Positions 5,764 through 6,024 of a stretch of 6,024 nt of DNA are shown piece after piece. Each line of letters starts with the position of its first letter. Positions within the stretch are counted from its first letter, which is position 1. The notes beneath the pieces are model-generated. The model saw only the letters and a program-made list of their open reading frames with translations. It searched no databases and was not told the origin of the DNA. Location of the stretch: contig JAEYVN010000197.1 of the NCBI GenBank assembly GCA_023431725.1, positions 1 to 6,024 on the forward strand, read 5' to 3'. The position numbers were made by a program, and so were the translations under genes. The DNA comes from Pseudomonadota bacterium. GTDB taxonomy: Bacteria; Pseudomonadota; Alphaproteobacteria; Rhizobiales; Xanthobacteraceae.

Positions 5764-6024
5764 GTGCTTCGCATCGCCGAAGTCGAAGAAGAACTTGCCG
5801 CCGGCGTTATCGATGGCGCCTTCGGTCGCCTTCAGGTCGGCAACCTGGAAGCCGCAGTGGTTCGGTGCGGAGACGATTTCGTTGTCCGGCTTGTTCGGAT
5901 GGATCAGCGCGAGATTGGTGATGCCGTCGCTGAGATAGATCGCCGAGCCCATCGGCTGATGGTCGTAGCCCAGGAACTTCAGGCCGAACACCTTCTGATA
6001 GAATTCGGATTGCTTCTCGAGATT
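5632..6024 (-). CDS. VOC-superfamily (glyoxalase/dioxygenase-like) protein, 5' end outside window
   Basis: Read on the minus strand, the frame is open from the window edge to TAA at 5632-5634, giving 130 residues beginning NLEKQSEFYQKVFGLKFLGY. The GTG at 5991-5989 encodes an internal Val of QKVFGLKF and is not the start. The vicinal oxygen chelate fold is suggested by the FYQKVFGLKF helix, AIYLSDGITNLALI (about 26-41 of the visible part), the second-module strand HCGFQVADL (56-64), and KDHDGVVFDIS (95-105), where His56 and Asp103 sit at usual metal-ligand positions. Such proteins are often about 140-145 residues, so perhaps 10-15 N-terminal residues are missing, including the first expected metal ligand. 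The superfamily includes glyoxalases, extradiol dioxygenases and drug-binding proteins; the substrate cannot be assigned. The C-terminal tail TGTDSYIEQKHEDEKTLATVK is hydrophilic and also survives in the remnant at 2018-2148. The gene converges on cheW. Confidence 0.85.
   Translation of the reverse strand, partial: NLEKQSEFYQKVFGLKFLGYDHQPMGSAIYLSDGITNLALIHPNKPDNEIVSAPNHCGFQVADLKATEGAIDNAGGKFFFDFGDAKHGNFERKFKDHDGVVFDISRHGWTGTDSYIEQKHEDEKTLATVK

Noticed and set aside
5741..5938. Small plus-strand ORF opposite the VOC gene
   Set aside because: Antisense to a gene with clear family motifs and no independent support.

Overview
The window looks like chromosomal DNA of a GC-rich alphaproteobacterium, most likely of the Bradyrhizobium/Afipia/Rhodopseudomonas group. 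This is inferred from codon use, the protein style, and palindromic intergenic elements built on GTCATTCCGGG and GGGTCCCCGCC cores, which I recognise from that group. No RNA genes, CRISPR arrays, insertion sequences or phage genes are visible.

Layout from left to right. At 2-208 (+) is the 3' end of a zinc-dependent alcohol dehydrogenase gene. At 286-1926 (+) is a complete CPA1-type Na+/H+ antiporter with a charged C-terminal tail, and a hairpin overlaps its stop codon. At about 1945-1979 is a REP-like palindrome. At 2018-2148 (-) is a decayed copy of the 3' end of the VOC-family gene found at the far right of the window. A gene-free, partly AT-rich leader (2149-2478) precedes a large methyl-accepting chemotaxis protein at 2479-4851 (+), which ends in a near-ideal Rho-independent terminator (4876-4910). 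A complete cheW follows at 5014-5508 (+). A 55-base GC-rich hairpin (5550-5604) separates cheW from the convergent VOC-family gene (5632 to beyond 6024, -), whose first codons lie outside the window.

How the genes work together: the chemoreceptor and CheW form a natural pair. CheW would couple the receptor's signalling tip to a CheA kinase encoded elsewhere. The terminator between them suggests separate transcription, or at most limited readthrough. The antiporter and the two partial metabolic genes have no evident functional link to chemotaxis.

The most notable structural feature is that the chemoreceptor-cheW block lies between two directly oriented copies, about 131 bases long and about 92% identical, of a VOC gene's 3' end. 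The left copy is broken by a nonsense change and a one-base deletion. This suggests the block was inserted at, or rearranged around, the end of that gene. The second notable feature is that the receptor's periplasmic sensor is made of two homologous helical modules offset by about 130 residues. Otherwise the genes belong to known families, and I see no evidence of an undescribed system.
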